Shown: piece after piece, positions 8,132-18,038 of the stretch
Layout: each line of letters starts with the position of its first letter
Position numbering within the stretch: position 1 is the stretch's first letter
Assembly: GCA_023138735.1 (NCBI GenBank)
Contig: JAGLOY010000013.1
Coordinates: forward strand, 1 to 64,000
DNA from: Candidatus Aegiribacteria sp.
GTDB taxonomy: Bacteria > Fermentibacterota > Fermentibacteria > Fermentibacterales > JCC-6
Reading direction: 5' to 3'
DNA: 64,000 nt
Made by a program: the position numbers and the translations under genes
Notes under the pieces: generated by a model
What the model saw: only the letters and a program-made list of their open reading frames with translations
Told to the model about the DNA's origin: nothing
The model's database searches: none

Positions 8132-9033
8132 CAGCGGTCAGGAACGGTGATGAGAGAGCCCGTAATGGCATCAATCGCAAAAACAGCAACGTCCAGAGCT
8201 ATCGGATGAATTTCGTGGACACCGGAGGAAAAGGTGATCTGCTGATTTTCACCCTCGAGGGAAACCTTCCAGATCTCACCGGAAGTGATCGTATGCCCGT
8301 CATCTGATGTCACGCTGTAGAGCAGTACCCCCATTTCCTTCCACCAGAAAGGCATAGAGCCTTCCGCAAGAGATGTGCATGTCCCGTCGTCAGGAGAAAC
8401 CTTTACGATCTCACCCTCCAGCGAGGAGGTTACGATTACAACGGTTCCCCCGCTGGATACAAACAAAGGAGAGTAGAACCTGTAATCGGAGGCGAGAACC
8501 GAGGATTCCCCGCTAGAGGTATTTAGAAGGCAGATTCGATCGCTGCTGTCGCAGAATGCGATCCGGCTACCGGAATGATCAACCGCTACGGTATGTGACT
8601 CCAGCTCTATTTCGGTTGAAATACCGTTTCTGTAAAGAAATCCGTCAGCTGTGAACCAGATGTTTCCAAACCCGTCAAATGCCGCCATTCCGGCATTTGT
8701 GAATGGACCGTAGAGATCAAGGAGAGAATCGGAAGTGAAAAGAACAATGTAGTCCAAAGCGTTGCGATTAATGCAAATTGCAGCTGAATCTCCGCAGGAA
8801 GAGGGAACAGAACAGCGTGTTGACTCATCCCAATGCCAGGGGATAGATCTGGCAGCTTTCCCACCTTCAAGGTAAAGTGCGCTTCCGTAATCCCAGGGAA
8901 CGGCTAAGATGCCGATGTTGAAAGGAGTTATAAGTGCGAGACCCGGACCGTCGTATTGGAAATCACGGGGTTCAGAATCCACCGAAGGAACAGATAAGAG
9001 GACTATAACTGAAAGTGCATTCAGGATATTCAT
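8131..9033 (-). CDS. Secreted TolB/WD40-like beta-propeller protein
   Basis: 300 residues with a signal peptide (MNILNALSVIVLLSVPSVDS). The body has repeated short beta segments with YxS, GNIWFTADG, SRIAFCDSSD and GEIVKVSPDDG, typical of six-bladed TolB-like propellers. No catalytic residues are apparent. AAAGGAGGATC precedes the ATG, and the gene ends on the first base of the amidase start codon, suggesting that they act together at the cell envelope. The family assignment is by pattern only. Confidence 0.65.
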   Translation of the reverse strand: MNILNALSVIVLLSVPSVDSEPRDFQYDGPGLALITPFNIGILAVPWDYGSALYLEGGKAARSIPWHWDESTRCSVPSSCGDSAAICINRNALDYIVLFTSDSLLDLYGPFTNAGMAAFDGFGNIWFTADGFLYRNGISTEIELESHTVAVDHSGSRIAFCDSSDRICLLNTSSGESSVLASDYRFYSPLFVSSGGTVVIVTSSLEGEIVKVSPDDGTCTSLAEGSMPFWWKEMGVLLYSVTSDDGHTITSGEIWKVSLEGENQQITFSSGVHEIHPIALDVAVFAIDAITGSLITVPDR

Positions 9034-9077
9034 AAAACCGATCCTCCTTTGAGGACAAACCAGATGCGTTATTACTC

Positions 9078-12000
9078 TTAATTATCAAGAATGATAATTT
9101 TTCTGGAATAATCCCCTGATCCCAGGCCTTCGATGCAAACCATATACATTCCCGCCGGCAGCCTTCCAGTTCCACTCTCCGCGCCGGTGAGGATACTGTT
9201 TGACCCCGAATGGAGGGTTTCTGTCCTGAGATCTGTTACGAGCCTGCCATCGATGGAATAGACTCTGACCCTTAGGCCTTGAGGAAGCGCCGAATGGAGG
9301 TTGACAGTCAGTTCAATTGATCTGGCCGGACTGGGCATTATCACCTCTGAAACACTTCCCGCCGCAGGGGCTCCCTCTACAGAAGAGACGTTGTTCAGTT
9401 CGTCGATCTCATGGTATTCATTAAAAGGGTCTGCAATTACCCTGATACTTTCATTAACATCGCTCATATAAATCAGAGGGATTCTCACCTGGTGCGATCC
9501 TTCTTCAAGCCCGATTGTCGCTGATCCGGCGAACCGATCACCCCAGAATACGGCTATTTCAACGGTTCTGCAGGAGATCACAGGCGAAGTCGTTGAAGGA
9601 ATACCTGAGCGGTCATATTGAGGTGTTCTTTCCGAATCAGGAGCTACTTCCTCGATCCCTGCGGATACTTCGGTGTCAACGGAAAGCCCGGTATAAGTCA
9701 ATTCCCGGGAAGCAGGAGCAGGCTCATCTTCTGACAGATAATTAATGCCGGATATCTCAACCTCGGCGAGCAGACAAAAACTACAGGCGTCAATGCCCCG
9801 GGCCGCAGCGATATATGGGCTGCCCGAAATTTCGATGTCCAGACCAGCAGAGGTAGTAGTGGTATTATAGAATCCGTTGCGGAAGGGATTATCCTGGTAC
9901 ATATGCCAGCCGTCATCGGTATAGTTGCCTTCACTCCAGTCGAAAAGGATTGCATAGCCTGAGTAGTCTATGTAAAGAACTTCAGGGGAACCGTCCATGT
10001 CAAGATCACAGATCGCAGGAGCAGCACATGCAATATCACGTGTCCAGGCGGGAAAGCCTTCCAGCATCGATGGACCGGCCCCCGGATCATGTCCGCAGAA
10101 GAGCGAGGAAAAACCCGAGAAGACAGCCATTCCACTGGAATTCCATGATGTTGTCAAACCGATTACAGGTTGTGATTTAATATCCGTTCCGCCACCCGGG
10201 ATGATGGGATTGAAAGGGATAGGAGAACTCTGGAATACTTCAGAACCACTGCATAATTCCCAACCAAGAACAATTCCTTCTTTGTAATACAGTCCTCCAT
10301 TCAAAGTGTAAATCACTTCAAGATCCGAGTCTCTGTCCAGATCACCAATGGAGGGGCCCGGCATGTTGCCGTAATAATCTCCGCCATTCATCCAGCCGGT
10401 CATCCAGATGAATGTCAGATCTACAGGATTGCTTTGAAGGCTGTATGCGAATACACGCTTATACATACTGCTCAATATGTTGGTCTTGGCTGAACCAGCT
10501 ATATAGTAAGTGCCGTTTTCCTCTGCAGCCGCCAGGGTCCCAAACGCTCTTGCGATCTCACCGCCTGTATCCAGTTCAGGGAGCTGGTGTACAGATATCA
10601 GAACATTACCGCTTTCCTCAAAGTCGATGATTTTAAGTGCAGTGCCCACGCCTCCTGAGCCCCAGGTTGTGACTATCAGCTCCTCGAATCCATCCTCATC
10701 GAAATCAACTGCTGCAGGAGCGCTATAGAAACTCCCTCCCAGTATAACAGGGAAATCTGTGCTGTAATTGACCCAGCTGTCATGCACAGAATCGTACCGC
10801 CATACGTAAAGATGTGGTAATTCTCCGTTGTGCCCCCTTGTTCTCAGAGCTATTTCCATGTACTTGCCGCCGTCCGCCTGAAAAAGAACGGGAGTCCCGG
10901 CAACAAGCGGCGAAGCTACCTGTTCATTCACTCCGGTTGCAGCTATCTCGCTAACCGTCCATTGTACGCCGGACATATCGTACAATAAAACTGCCACATG
11001 TTCCTGGTTTCTAACGTCAATTTTCTTCTGACATGTGACCAGTATCTCGAGCCTGTCATCGCCATCGATATCACCGACCGCACAGCCCAGGAATCTGTCG
11101 AAATCGTAGTCAGGAGGAAGGCTCACTGTCTGATAATTGCCGTTCCTGTCAATTATGTAAACTACACCGAAAGAAGTAGCGACGATAATCTCGCCCGAAC
11201 CATCACGATCCAGATCAGCAATTGCAGGGCCGCAACCGGGTGATCCCAGCAGGTGAATTGGCCAGCCGCTGACTGCCGGACAGGTAGTGCTGATTGAAAT
11301 TGATTCCGATTCGCTTTCCCTGCCGATTGAATCTATTGCGGTAATCTCAATGAGATATTGTCTTCCAGGCAGGAGGTCTTCCAATGTAATCTGCTTTACC
11401 GGAACCGGAAGAGGATAAGCTCGGTGCCGCTCTGTGCCGTCATTGTAATAGATATAGAATCCCGTTGCGCTGACCTGTCCTTCATGTTTCCAGACCAGAC
11501 TGATGTAATCCTGGCCAGCGTCATATACCTGCAATTCGGTTGGCGGGTCGATCTGCTGCTCCCCGAGCTCAGCCACCATCTCAACATCAACATGACGTGC
11601 GGTGAAATCACCGCCTTCGCTGCTAACTGTCAGATCGAACGAACACCCTCTGTATGCATCTCCTAACCAGGGTGATTCTCCGCTCATCGGGGCTACGGTC
11701 AGAACGATCTGTCCCCTCAACGCGGCTACTTTGTTGGATTCTATGCCCGGGTAAGTAAGTGTGTTGACCAGGAAGGGCGCATATGGAAAAATGCTTTCCA
11801 CAGTAATTTCCAGGTTGCTTCCCTCCCCAAGGCCGCAGTTTGCCAGAAACATATTACTGAGTGTTATTTCCGCAGTAACCCCGCTGGAGTTGTCAGCAGC
11901 GGGATCAAGTACGGTAAGTGCATAGCCCTCGGAGTAGATAGTAAGGAACAGAGATGACTCCCAGCGATAGATATTGCCGTCACCGTCAGTGTAAGAGAAC

Positions 12001-14456
12001 GTCAGATTGAACTCAGCAGTTGAATAACTCTCTACATCCGCATTGATGGAAACTGTCATTGGATCCTCCGAAATCTCAGTCTGATCCTGACCGATATCGG
12101 GAATACTCACATGATCCTCAGAGATGTTCTCAATGTACTCGCCACCTGAAACCAGGGATAGTTCCGCAGTAACATTCTGCGCAGTGCAGCCCCCGCTGTT
12201 CAGAGCGGTAATGTAGATGTCAACTGTTTCTCCCGGATTTGCTGCGCCATCGCCGCTGGCATCGACTGCAAAGCTTTCCATTGATACGATCGGAATGTTG
12301 GTGGGAAGGACATCCATTCTTACCTGAGCGGGGATGTAGCTCGCAACAGTTGTTGCGGTTGAGTTGATTTCTCTGCGGTGTTTAACTGCAGTAATAACCA
12401 GATCCTGATCGTCGCCGCCATCGGCAATGCATACATCCTCGAATATCACCCGGCCCTGTTCGTCAGTCTCCTCAACTGAGAAAATCTCACCCTTCTTCCA
12501 GAGGCAGACGGTGGCGTTTTGAACAGGGTCAGAACCATCAGTGACAATGACAGGAATATCCGTGGGTACTCCCTCTCTCAGGAATTTCCCGGGAACGATC
12601 AGAAAAAGTTCTTCAGGATCATCACGCCAGACATATATAAGTGGTGAGCCGAGGAGATTAAGCTGGAGAAATGAGATGCCGTCATTGTTTTTCGAACATC
12701 TATGAGCCTCTGCAAGGTAACTCAAAGGCCAATCGGAAGACTTAATTCCGTGCTGGTCAGCAATATATCCAGTATTGAACAGGGCATCGCAGAATGCATA
12801 GTAAGTAACATTCTGATTAAACAAACCATATCTTGCATTGGTTATCATCGCTACCAGGCCGGAACTGGATGATGTTAACAGGCCGGCCTCGGCAAAACAG
12901 AAAGCGCCGTCGAAGTGCCCGATATCGCAGCCAAGCGTCCAGAGAATTGAAGGCTTCTCAAAATTCTGCATTGTAGTGAAATCGGAATCCCACATGTACT
13001 GCCCGAGAGTATTCTTACCCGCTGTAGCGAGCTTATGTACTTCCGAATGATCCGCGTGGATAATTAAACTGTATCCCTGATCGAATTCGTTCAGCGCTGT
13101 GCTTCGGCAAAGGTCTCCTGCGGGTAGTGAATGAGGGAAATACAGCTCAGTGGGTTCATCAAGGTATTCAGGAATTGCTGACGATTCTCCCAGAAGAGCG
13201 GTCAGCCACATCATATCATCAGCCCCTGCCCCGGCAGTGTCATTGGAGCCAATCAGCAGCAGTTTCCTTGCGAAGCCTTCCGGGAAATGCTCCGGCTGTT
13301 CGTAAAGCAGAAGTTTTGCGAAGAGTGAATCCACATCATCACCGTCATTAACTGGCCATCTGCCTGCGCAGAGATCAAGATAATTGTCGTAAATCCCCGT
13401 AATCCACATGGAACTTTCGTATGACCAGTTGCCGTCTATGTCGATGTAGTAATCGTCTGAAGGCATCTGAAAGATTGGAAAAGGATAGCAGTTGTAATCC
13501 CAGCCGTAACATTCTCTGACCGGTACAACTCCATTGTCACCCCCGAGAAGAACCGCCTGGATGCCCCATTTTTCGTGAGCTTCGCGGATGAAGTTACGAA
13601 TCCGCTCAGGTGTATCGCAGCCACTGTAGAACAGATCGATCCATTCCACGGTTCGTACGACTGTGATGATGCCCTGGCATGTTCGATAGTCGGCAACCTG
13701 TTCGAAATCCTCAGCTAGGTCGCTGCTGGTGATTATCACCATATCGACCCCGTCGCCGGATAAGCCGGGAGATTGCATGATGTTGAGTGGAGACATTCTG
13801 TCTTCGAAATTCATGATAAGAGGCTGGTTGTAGAGATTAATATTTTCCGGGTTGGATACCAGGCAGAGAATGCCCCGTTCGCGCATTTGGGCGCTCCATT
13901 CGGTTTCTCGACTGGGGACGATTCGTTCCGATTCTGAAGGGCCGGTCTGGATGTCAATTTCGATTGAAGCCAGGATCATCAGGATACTGTCTGACGGGAT
14001 GTACCTGACCGGTGTTCCGCTCAGAGAGGCCACCGAATAGCCCATGGCAGATCCCTGCCGCGACACTTCGATCGGCTGTTCCGGGAAAGGGTTACTGGAA
14101 GTGTAGATAGCCGGATCGGGACAGATGAAGGCAGTATCCGTCATGAGGCCTGTCTGCACCGGGTAAAGGAAATACTTGCCCCGAAGCGTATCCCAGGTGA
14201 CGGATACGATCTCAATTTCGGCTATCCTGGTATCGGGAGGAAGGAGAAAGGTTGAAACAGAGGAAGGTAATGAAGGGTAACCCAGACTCTGAAATCCATG
14301 CATCGAGCTGGAAATACCATCTATTGAAATCAGATGGTATTCAGCCCCGTCAACCGTAACAGTATCAACTGATACATCACTGACCGAAGCAGCAGGCTCG
14401 AACACGATATCATCGGATACCGTTCCCAGAATAGCCAGAATGATAAGTACTATCAT
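9078..14456 (-). CDS. Giant secreted gingipain-like (C25) cysteine peptidase with Fn3, FG-GAP and sorting domains
   Basis: 1792 residues. After a short signal peptide and an N-terminal beta prodomain comes a caspase-like C25 domain (about residues 235-620): DMVIITSSDL, AVLLGGDNGVVPVR, then the candidate His in IIHADHSEVH (about 467-474) and candidate Cys in LGCDIGHFD (Cys510). Next come Ig-like repeats, a fibronectin-III-like region (PTELQVYDAGQDYISLVWK), FG-GAP/propeller repeats with Asp-rich loops (DLDRDGSGEI, DIDGDDRLEI), a CARDB-like part and a T9SS-type sorting end (LPAGMYMVCIEG). AGGAG is unusually far (15 nt) before the ATG. It probably degrades proteins outside the cell or matures other exported proteins, as gingipains do. 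Confidence 0.85.
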   Translation of the reverse strand: MIVLIILAILGTVSDDIVFEPAASVSDVSVDTVTVDGAEYHLISIDGISSSMHGFQSLGYPSLPSSVSTFLLPPDTRIAEIEIVSVTWDTLRGKYFLYPVQTGLMTDTAFICPDPAIYTSSNPFPEQPIEVSRQGSAMGYSVASLSGTPVRYIPSDSILMILASIEIDIQTGPSESERIVPSRETEWSAQMRERGILCLVSNPENINLYNQPLIMNFEDRMSPLNIMQSPGLSGDGVDMVIITSSDLAEDFEQVADYRTCQGIITVVRTVEWIDLFYSGCDTPERIRNFIREAHEKWGIQAVLLGGDNGVVPVRECYGWDYNCYPFPIFQMPSDDYYIDIDGNWSYESSMWITGIYDNYLDLCAGRWPVNDGDDVDSLFAKLLLYEQPEHFPEGFARKLLLIGSNDTAGAGADDMMWLTALLGESSAIPEYLDEPTELYFPHSLPAGDLCRSTALNEFDQGYSLIIHADHSEVHKLATAGKNTLGQYMWDSDFTTMQNFEKPSILWTLGCDIGHFDGAFCFAEAGLLTSSSSGLVAMITNARYGLFNQNVTYYAFCDALFNTGYIADQHGIKSSDWPLSYLAEAHRCSKNNDGISFLQLNLLGSPLIYVWRDDPEELFLIVPGKFLREGVPTDIPVIVTDGSDPVQNATVCLWKKGEIFSVEETDEQGRVIFEDVCIADGGDDQDLVITAVKHRREINSTATTVASYIPAQVRMDVLPTNIPIVSMESFAVDASGDGAANPGETVDIYITALNSGGCTAQNVTAELSLVSGGEYIENISEDHVSIPDIGQDQTEISEDPMTVSINADVESYSTAEFNLTFSYTDGDGNIYRWESSLFLTIYSEGYALTVLDPAADNSSGVTAEITLSNMFLANCGLGEGSNLEITVESIFPYAPFLVNTLTYPGIESNKVAALRGQIVLTVAPMSGESPWLGDAYRGCSFDLTVSSEGGDFTARHVDVEMVAELGEQQIDPPTELQVYDAGQDYISLVWKHEGQVSATGFYIYYNDGTERHRAYPLPVPVKQITLEDLLPGRQYLIEITAIDSIGRESESESISISTTCPAVSGWPIHLLGSPGCGPAIADLDRDGSGEIIVATSFGVVYIIDRNGNYQTVSLPPDYDFDRFLGCAVGDIDGDDRLEILVTCQKKIDVRNQEHVAVLLYDMSGVQWTVSEIAATGVNEQVASPLVAGTPVLFQADGGKYMEIALRTRGHNGELPHLYVWRYDSVHDSWVNYSTDFPVILGGSFYSAPAAVDFDEDGFEELIVTTWGSGGVGTALKIIDFEESGNVLISVHQLPELDTGGEIARAFGTLAAAEENGTYYIAGSAKTNILSSMYKRVFAYSLQSNPVDLTFIWMTGWMNGGDYYGNMPGPSIGDLDRDSDLEVIYTLNGGLYYKEGIVLGWELCSGSEVFQSSPIPFNPIIPGGGTDIKSQPVIGLTTSWNSSGMAVFSGFSSLFCGHDPGAGPSMLEGFPAWTRDIACAAPAICDLDMDGSPEVLYIDYSGYAILFDWSEGNYTDDGWHMYQDNPFRNGFYNTTTTSAGLDIEISGSPYIAAARGIDACSFCLLAEVEISGINYLSEDEPAPASRELTYTGLSVDTEVSAGIEEVAPDSERTPQYDRSGIPSTTSPVISCRTVEIAVFWGDRFAGSATIGLEEGSHQVRIPLIYMSDVNESIRVIADPFNEYHEIDELNNVSSVEGAPAAGSVSEVIMPSPARSIELTVNLHSALPQGLRVRVYSIDGRLVTDLRTETLHSGSNSILTGAESGTGRLPAGMYMVCIEGLGSGDYSRKIIILDN

Positions 14457-14502
14457 AAAATCGTTAAACGTCTCCTTTTATACTGCAGGTTCACGCTAGA
14501 AT

Positions 14503-15024
14503 CTAAAACAGTTTTCTGGCAAGCGATAGTATAGCATCAAGACCAGAAACCCGATCCGTACGGAGGAGTTCCTTAAGGAAGTTCCCGTCATCTGCTGACA
14601 CCGCTGTTCCTTCGTCCTCCTTCTCAATAGTGCCCAGAGTAGCAGCAGCAACCGCGGGAAGCATCTTCTTGATCGTTTCGGTGTCTATTCCTGTTTTACT
14701 CGAAACAAAACCTGCAACTTCCCGGCTCACATCCTTGTTGCCGAAAATGTGGCCGAGTATGGCGTTACCGTCGGCAAGGGTTTCGCTGCTGCTGAGGGTT
14801 TCCGGATTATCCACGTATTCCCGGTGGTTACCTGATCTGACTACACTGAGGAGAGATTCGAGACCGTTACGATCGGCAGTGTTCCGGTCCAGTCCCTTTG
14901 ATAATGCAGGTACAAGGAGACTTAATGCACTGATGGCTTGATCATCACTGAGCCCGACCAGCTTTGCAAGTTCCTTGACCAATACACCCTTACCAGCACT
15001 GACCACGTCACTAAGTAAACTCAT
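14503..15024 (-). CDS. DUF937 family protein
   Basis: 173 residues without a signal peptide or membrane helix. LVGLSDDQAISALSLLVPAL near the start, GHIFGNKD in the middle and TGIDTETIKKMLPAVAAATLG near residue 115 match the DUF937/YidB-like pattern of two helical repeats. GGGAGATGAA precedes the ATG. Function is unknown. It is head to head with the MFS gene at 15184. Confidence 0.85.
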   Translation of the reverse strand: MSLLSDVVSAGKGVLVKELAKLVGLSDDQAISALSLLVPALSKGLDRNTADRNGLESLLSVVRSGNHREYVDNPETLSSSETLADGNAILGHIFGNKDVSREVAGFVSSKTGIDTETIKKMLPAVAAATLGTIEKEDEGTAVSADDGNFLKELLRTDRVSGLDAILSLARKLF

Positions 15025-15146
15025 TTCATCTCCCTTGACCCGCCTGTATTCTATAATCAGTCAGTTATACAAAATAAACAATACGATGATCTGCATGATC
15101 ATGTCAATTCAGTACCAGATCCCGCGCTGACACAACGGGATAATGC

Positions 15147-15176
15147 TTTACATGGACAAGTCTGTCCCGATATAAT
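15147..15176 (+). promoter_or_regulatory. Sigma-70 type promoter of the MFS gene
   Basis: TTTACA at 15147-15152 and a perfect TATAAT at 15171-15176 are separated by 18 bp. Transcription would start near 15183, one base before the annotated ATG. Confidence 0.65.
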
Positions 15177-15183
15177 CGTTCCC

Positions 15184-16437
15184 ATGATATTCACCCACCA
15201 TTGCACACCCGAAACCGGAAAATTAGATCGAGATCAGACAAGGATTTTCTGGCTTGTCTTCTCTCTTGTAATACTCAGCTGGATATCGATCAAAATCACG
15301 CTGCCGGCCCTGCCGGGTTTCCCGGAGGCTTTCGGATGCTCCTCAAGCGGAGTGAAAACGTCCGTTTCTCTCTACCTTCTATTCTTTGCCTTCTCGCAGC
15401 CTTTCTGGGGAGGAGTTGTTCAGAAGAGCGGATACAGAAGGGCAGTAGTCCTCAGTTTTATCGTGGCAATGACCGGTAGTATTGTAGCAATGCTGTCATC
15501 AAGTTTGCCCGTGTACATTGTTGGAAGAAGTCTTGAGGGGATCGGTATTGGAGCCGCCTCTCCAGTAGGCCGGACCCTTCTGGTGGATTCATTCGAACGA
15601 GCAAAACTGACCTCCAGAATTGGCCTTATCAGCGGCGTTGCAGCCGTTATGCCCGCTCTTGCACCTATCCTCGGAGTGTACTTGATGATGGTGCTGGGGT
15701 GGCGAGCCATTTTTGGCCTGCTTTTCGTTTTGACTCTGGCGTGGTTCTGTGGAGCGCTAAGATGGCTTCCCCGGTCACACACGAAATCATCGGAAGAAAT
15801 TCCAGTAATGCATAAAAGTCTACTGAAAATCAACATGAGCATACTGAAGAATACAGGCTTCTGGGGATTTGCCATCGCGTATGCTTCAATGCTCGGAGGT
15901 CTGCTAGGTTACTATTCTGCCATACCATACTGGCTTCATGCACAACTTGGAGTGTCTCCCAGTGTATATCCATATCTGGTAATTCCAACTGTGCTCCTGT
16001 TTTTAGGAGGTCTGTCTGTTTCGAGTGTTCTGACAAGGAAGCGAAGGACTGAGGATATACTGTTCGGCGGTCTGCTGAGTTCGTTATTAGCAGCTTCAGC
16101 GGCAATCGGACTTATGATCCTTGGTCTGAGAGGAGTATGGAGCATAGTTAGTATTATGAGCTTGTACGGCTTCGCGGTAGGGATAGTAACACCACAGGCA
16201 AATGCCGGAGTCCTTATCAGGTTCAAGTATGCGGCTGCCCCGGCGTCAGCTTTGCTTAGTCTGATCATATTTGGTTCGGCCTCACTCACTTCTGCAATCG
16301 CCATGAGGTTGACGGTAAGCGGTGCTCTATGGCAGCTTACTCTATACATCTGCCTTCTTTCGGTAACTGGTTTACTGGCAGGTTACTTCTGGATATGGCG
16401 CCCATCCCGGGCTTCAACCACTTCCTTAGCGCGATGA
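15184..16437 (+). CDS. MFS drug-resistance transporter (Bcr/CflA-like)
   Basis: 417 residues with about 12 hydrophobic membrane segments. The loop after helix 2 (GVVQKSGYRRAVV) and the helix-4 segment GRSLEGIGIGAASPVGRTLL match the drug:H+ antiporter signature, and LPALPGF near residue 42 resembles Bcr/CflA exporters. It probably pumps small toxic compounds out across the inner membrane. No ribosome site precedes the ATG and the promoter lies right before it, so the transcript may be leaderless. The TetR gene downstream is a natural candidate regulator. Confidence 0.88.
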   Translation: MIFTHHCTPETGKLDRDQTRIFWLVFSLVILSWISIKITLPALPGFPEAFGCSSSGVKTSVSLYLLFFAFSQPFWGGVVQKSGYRRAVVLSFIVAMTGSIVAMLSSSLPVYIVGRSLEGIGIGAASPVGRTLLVDSFERAKLTSRIGLISGVAAVMPALAPILGVYLMMVLGWRAIFGLLFVLTLAWFCGALRWLPRSHTKSSEEIPVMHKSLLKINMSILKNTGFWGFAIAYASMLGGLLGYYSAIPYWLHAQLGVSPSVYPYLVIPTVLLFLGGLSVSSVLTRKRRTEDILFGGLLSSLLAASAAIGLMILGLRGVWSIVSIMSLYGFAVGIVTPQANAGVLIRFKYAAAPASALLSLIIFGSASLTSAIAMRLTVSGALWQLTLYICLLSVTGLLAGYFWIWRPSRASTTSLAR

Positions 16438-16505
16438 GCGTGTGGTTTTTATCATCACTCATTAACTGAACAGCATTCTGAATTCGTCGTCAGTATTTCA
16501 ATGAC

Positions 16506-16534
16506 TTGACACAAGTAGACGACCGGTCTATTAT
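16506..16534 (+). promoter_or_regulatory. tetR promoter with embedded palindromic operator
   Basis: TTGACA (16506-16511), 17-bp spacer and TATTAT (16529-16534) form a strong promoter. Between the two boxes lies the palindrome TAGAC-N5-GTCTA (16516-16530), like operators of NemR/AcuR-type TetR proteins. A repressor bound there would block RNA polymerase, which suggests autoregulation. Confidence 0.75.
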
Positions 16535-16563
16535 TAACATTGCTTTGGAAAGAGGTTTTCTGA

Positions 16564-17223
16564 ATGACGATAGACACGGAACGGTACATACTTGAAAAGG
16601 GTGCCGAGTTAATCAGACGGAACGGCTTCAATAATACGGGATTGAGTATGATCCTTAAAGCAGCAGGTGTCCCGAGAGGTTCCTTTTACTACTACTTCAA
16701 AAACAAGGTGGATTTTGGACTCAGGCTGATCGAATATCTCCATGACTCAATAAAACCGGTGCTCTACGGGTTCCTGACAGGAGAGTGTGATACCCCGCCT
16801 CTGGAAAGATTAAGAGAATTCTTCGCGTACTTCAGGCGAATCTTCACCAATGAGGAAATCATGTCCGGATGTCCAATAGGCAACATATCTCAGGAGATGG
16901 CAGCCTCGAATCCCAGATTCAGGGAGAAGCTTGCCGATGTATTCGACAACATTACGAACCCGGTTGTTATTTGCCTCAAGCATGCAGTCGAGAAGGGGGA
17001 ATTATCCGGGGAAGAGGATGTGCTCTCGCTGGCGAAGTTCATTGTAAACAGCTGGCAGGGCGCTCTTATCGCACTGAAGGTTAGCGGTACTGCTGAACCG
17101 CTGATGATCTTCGAGAGGTTTGTCTTCGATGAGCTGCTCAGATTCAGAGCGACTGGTGTTCAGGTACCGGAAACTGAAAGAACTAATCTGATGTCATGGG
17201 AGTTAACCCGTACAACACCCTAG
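16564..17223 (+). CDS. TetR/AcrR family transcriptional regulator
   Basis: 219 residues. The N-terminal helix-turn-helix is clear (ILEKGAELIRRNGFNNTGLS, AAGVPRGSFYYYFKNKVDFG). The C-terminal ligand domain includes GCPIGNISQEMA, a motif shared by NemR/AcuR-like members that respond to electrophiles or similar small molecules through a Cys (family knowledge; the ligand here is unknown). AGAGG precedes the ATG. The operator at 16516-16530 sits in its own promoter. The MFS gene 126 bp upstream on the same strand is a possible target. Confidence 0.92.
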   Translation: MTIDTERYILEKGAELIRRNGFNNTGLSMILKAAGVPRGSFYYYFKNKVDFGLRLIEYLHDSIKPVLYGFLTGECDTPPLERLREFFAYFRRIFTNEEIMSGCPIGNISQEMAASNPRFREKLADVFDNITNPVVICLKHAVEKGELSGEEDVLSLAKFIVNSWQGALIALKVSGTAEPLMIFERFVFDELLRFRATGVQVPETERTNLMSWELTRTTP

Positions 17224-17273
17224 CAGGAACGAATATGCGATAGATTGTAAAAACACTATACAGGAGGTTAAAT

Positions 17274-17972
17274 GTGAAAATAACACTTATGACAATGCTG
17301 CTTGTAACGAGCTTCATGGTCAATGCCGCTGTCCTCTTCGAGGATGATTTCAGCGACGGTGATGCTGACGGCTGGCTGGAATGGACCGCTGGATATGCAG
17401 TAAATGCACAGTACAATGTGATCGCTGAGGAATACGTACTCTCGAACGGCGGGACTGGATGGATACCGGCGGCCTCACATAACGGAGACCAGAGCGGACT
17501 GATGAGCACACCGGACTACTCGATAGTTGCCCAGATCACGCCTGTGAGCTGTTTTCGGGCAGGGATACTGGCCAGGGGATACATACCTACATTTACCGGG
17601 TATCTACTTGTTATCATACCCAGCACTAACACCTTCGGTATATCAAGACTTACTTCTTCCGGACCGGAGTCGATAACCTCGCTTACTATGCCGCTCTACC
17701 ATAATCAGACCTACTGGGTGCGATTTCAGGTCGAAGGAACCACCATATCAGGCAAGATCTGGCAGGGTACCGCAGGGGACGAGCCAGCGGACTGGCAGCT
17801 GACATGTTCGAACTCGCAGTATACCACCGCAGGTAGAATGGGCTTCTTCTGCTGCAACTTCGGAACAGAGAAGGCTGTCCTGAATGTGCGATACGACAAT
17901 GTGTCGATCTCGAACCTCACTACAAATCTCGACTCGAGCACGTGGGCTTCCATCAAAAGTTCATCGATCTGA
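17274..17972 (+). CDS. Secreted laminin-G/concanavalin-like protein with TWASIK tail
   Basis: 232 residues starting at GTG with a strong AGGAGG site. A signal peptide (MKITLMTMLLVTSFMVNAA) is followed by FEDDFSDGDADGWLEW and a beta-rich body ending in VLNVRYDNVSIS, as in concanavalin-like (DUF1080/laminin-G type) sugar-binding domains. The protein ends DSSTWASIKSSSI; the same TW-x-x-IK tail closes the next protein and, in weaker form, the third. No sorting domain of the T9SS type is present. It is the first of three tandem exported proteins. Confidence 0.75.
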   Translation: MKITLMTMLLVTSFMVNAAVLFEDDFSDGDADGWLEWTAGYAVNAQYNVIAEEYVLSNGGTGWIPAASHNGDQSGLMSTPDYSIVAQITPVSCFRAGILARGYIPTFTGYLLVIIPSTNTFGISRLTSSGPESITSLTMPLYHNQTYWVRFQVEGTTISGKIWQGTAGDEPADWQLTCSNSQYTTAGRMGFFCCNFGTEKAVLNVRYDNVSISNLTTNLDSSTWASIKSSSI

Positions 17973-18038
17973 GTCGTTAACACTGGTTGATCCCGGGGGC
18001 CTGGCAGTTCTGCCCGGCCCCGACTTAAAAGGAGAACA

